A stretch of DNA of 13,749 nucleotides from JBBKWG01 sp037968835 (GTDB lineage: Bacteria > Pseudomonadota > Alphaproteobacteria > Rhodobacterales > Rhodobacteraceae), in the NCBI GenBank assembly GCA_037968835.1, contig JBBKWG010000281.1:1-13749 (forward strand). The letters run 5' to 3'. The translations under genes and the position numbers were made by a program. The number at the start of each line of letters is the position of its first letter. The stretch's first letter is position 1. Shown one piece after another: positions 12,455 through 13,749 of this stretch. A model generated the notes under the pieces. The model had not been told where the DNA came from. It did not search any database and saw only the letters and a program-made list of their open reading frames with translations.

Positions 12455-12924
12455 ACCTTGACTCTGAAACCGATCTCAGCTTCACGCGTCAGCTTGCCGT
12501 TCCGCGCGCGCTGGTGTGGGAATGCTGGACGACGCCCGAACACATCAAGCATTTCTTCATCCCCAAACCACACCGCGTGACCGCTTGTGAAATCGACCTG
12601 CGCACCGGTGGCCGGTTCAACACGATCTTCGATGTGGACGGCAACGAGATGCGCAATATGGGCGTTTATCTTGAAGTCATCGATGGCGAGAAGCTTGTGT
12701 TTACCGACACTTATACCGAGGGATGGAAGCCCGCACCGGATCCGTTCATGACGGCGATGCTGCTTCTTGAGGATGGCGAGAACGGCGGCACCAAGTATAC
12801 CGCCATCGCGCGGCATCGCTCGCCCGAGGCGCGACAGAACCATGAAGATATGGGATTCTTCAGCGGCTGGGGGACGGTTGTGGATCAGTTGGAAGAATAT
12901 GCGAAGGGCCTGAAGGCCGCTTGA
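12451..12924 (+). CDS. SRPBCC / AHSA1-domain protein paired with ArsR regulator
   Basis: A 157-residue cytoplasmic protein with the START-like SRPBCC fold (activator of Hsp90 ATPase homologue 1-like). Seen: FTRQLAVPRALVWECWTTPEHIKHFF (11-36), the conserved CEIDLRTGGRF strand-turn (46-56), MGVYLEVIDGEKLVFTDTY (70-88), and the C-terminal helix MGFFSGWGTVVDQLEEYAKGL (134-154) that closes the hydrophobic cavity. The fold binds small hydrophobic ligands in other members; no enzymatic residues can be assigned here. It is translationally coupled to the ArsR gene, so it could act as the effector output or modulate the repressor, but this is inference. A strong hairpin follows 15 nt after the stop. 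Confidence 0.9.
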   Translation: MNLDSETDLSFTRQLAVPRALVWECWTTPEHIKHFFIPKPHRVTACEIDLRTGGRFNTIFDVDGNEMRNMGVYLEVIDGEKLVFTDTYTEGWKPAPDPFMTAMLLLEDGENGGTKYTAIARHRSPEARQNHEDMGFFSGWGTVVDQLEEYAKGLKAA

Positions 12925-12939
12925 GCCATGGGCAAAGAA

Positions 12940-12963
12940 AAAGCCCCACCGAAGCGGGGCTTT
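12940..12963. terminator. Bidirectional intrinsic terminator between the SRPBCC gene and rpsA
   Basis: AAAGCCCC and GGGGCTTT pair perfectly over 8 bp around an 8-nt loop. On the minus strand the stem is followed by a T-rich stretch (TTTTTCTTT counting the stem end), making it a good terminator for rpsA. On the plus strand the tail is only CTTTCACC, so termination of the ArsR-SRPBCC transcript may be weaker. Confidence 0.85.
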
Positions 12964-12987
12964 CACCTATCAGATCGTTGATCCGAC

Positions 12988-13749
12988 TTACTTTTCGTCT
13001 TCGACTTTCAGTGCCGCACCAAGAATGTCGCCGAGAGATGCGCCAGAGTCCGAGGAGCCATACTGCTGCACGGCTTCTTTCTCTTCGGCAATCTCGCGCG
13101 CCTTGATCGACAGGCCCAGCTTGCGGGTTTTCGGATCGACGTTGGTGACGCGAACGTCGACCTTGTCGCCGACGCCGAAACGGTCGGGACGCTGTTCGCC
13201 ACGGTCACGGCTGAGATCGGAGCGGCGGATGAAGGACTTCATGCCCTCGTATTCCACTTCGATGCCGCCATCCTCGATAGAGGTCACCGAGACGGTAATG
13301 ATCGAGCCGCGCTTAACGCCATCGACAACTTCGGTGAAGCTGTCGTCCAGCGCCTTGACGGAAAGCGAGATACGCTCTTTCTCGACATCGACTTCGGTGA
13401 CGACGGCCTTGACCATATCGCCTTTGCGGAAGTCCTGGATCGCCTCTTCGCCGCGCTGATCCCAGCTTAGGTCGGACAGGTGAACCATTCCGTCGATGTC
13501 GTTTTCCAGACCGATGAACAGACCGAATTCGGTGATGTTCTTGACCTCGCCCTCGACATGCTTTCCGACGGGATGCGTTTCCGCAAAGACTTCCCACGGG
13601 TTGCGCTGGGTTTGCTTCAGACCAAGCGACACACGCCGCTTCGCGCTGTCGATCTCCAGCACCATCACTTCGACTTCCTGCGAGGTCGAAACGATCTTGC
13701 CCGGATGGACGTTCTTCTTGGTCCAGCTCATTTCCGAAACGTGAACCAG
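12988..13749 (-). CDS. rpsA: 30S ribosomal protein S1, C-terminal part (5' end beyond the window)
   Basis: 253 residues plus stop are visible; full-length alphaproteobacterial S1 is about 560. Reading continues to the right edge: LVHVSEMSWTKKNVHPGKIV begins the visible part, so the Met at 13731 is internal and not the start. Visible are the end of one S1 (OB-fold) repeat, then a full repeat beginning at HPVGKHVEGEVKNITEFGLFIGL with the junction GMVHLSDLSW, and a final repeat beginning at GVKRGSIITVSVTSIEDGGIEV with GDKVDVRVTNVDPKTRKLGLSIKARE. S1 holds mRNA on the 30S subunit and helps initiation on structured or weak-SD mRNAs. An acidic tail ends at LGAALKVEDEK. The gene is convergent with the ArsR-SRPBCC pair across a shared terminator. 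Confidence 0.96.
   Translation of the reverse strand: MVHVSEMSWTKKNVHPGKIVSTSQEVEVMVLEIDSAKRRVSLGLKQTQRNPWEVFAETHPVGKHVEGEVKNITEFGLFIGLENDIDGMVHLSDLSWDQRGEEAIQDFRKGDMVKAVVTEVDVEKERISLSVKALDDSFTEVVDGVKRGSIITVSVTSIEDGGIEVEYEGMKSFIRRSDLSRDRGEQRPDRFGVGDKVDVRVTNVDPKTRKLGLSIKAREIAEEKEAVQQYGSSDSGASLGDILGAALKVEDEK

Noticed and set aside
13729..13731. ATG at 13731 as the start of a short S1-domain protein
   Set aside because: The frame stays open to the window edge, and the residues before it (LVHVSE) are conserved S1-repeat sequence, so the Met is internal to rpsA.

Overview
The window looks like chromosomal DNA of a marine-type alphaproteobacterium of the Rhodobacteraceae (Roseobacter group). The GC content is high. 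A core block ybeY-corC-lnt-metK is present, and the metK leader matches the SAM/SAH riboswitch, a class known only from Rhodobacterales. The intergenic hairpins and the GGAGTATTTT-type repeats also resemble elements I remember from this order. No tRNA, rRNA, CRISPR array, transposase or integrase was seen.

Layout. Positions 1-5434 (minus strand) hold a sugar-uptake and hydrolysis operon. In transcription order it encodes a periplasmic sugar-binding protein, a two-hairpin intergenic element, a MalF-type permease, a small MmcQ/YjbR-family protein, a MalG-type permease and a GH36 alpha-galactosidase cut by the left edge. The last four genes are joined by 1-4 nt stop/start overlaps. Positions 5435-5592 are a divergent control region with three abutting inverted repeats. 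Positions 5593-7463 (plus) hold an IclR-family regulator and a UgpC/MsmK-type ATPase, joined by a TAATG overlap. Together these form one complete CUT1 ABC importer with its own regulator and a cytoplasmic alpha-galactosidase, so the likely substrate is an alpha-galactoside imported intact and cleaved inside the cell.

Positions 7464-7699 are non-coding and hold two facing copies of a GGAGTATTTT-type repeat plus several hairpins. Positions 7700-11910 (plus) are housekeeping: ybeY (rRNA maturation), corC/tlyC-like CBS protein, lnt (lipoprotein N-acylation), then the SAM/SAH riboswitch and metK (SAM synthetase). Positions 12113-12924 (plus) encode an ArsR-family repressor overlapping an SRPBCC/AHSA1-domain gene. 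Their promoter carries two 22-bp near-identical repeats, and the second covers the start codon of a probably leaderless mRNA. A bidirectional terminator separates this pair from rpsA (ribosomal protein S1, minus strand), which runs off the right edge.

The observations most worth following are the MmcQ/YjbR gene locked inside the sugar ABC operon, the triple-dyad IclR control region, the leaderless ArsR promoter with tandem operators, and the structured region between the sugar locus and ybeY.
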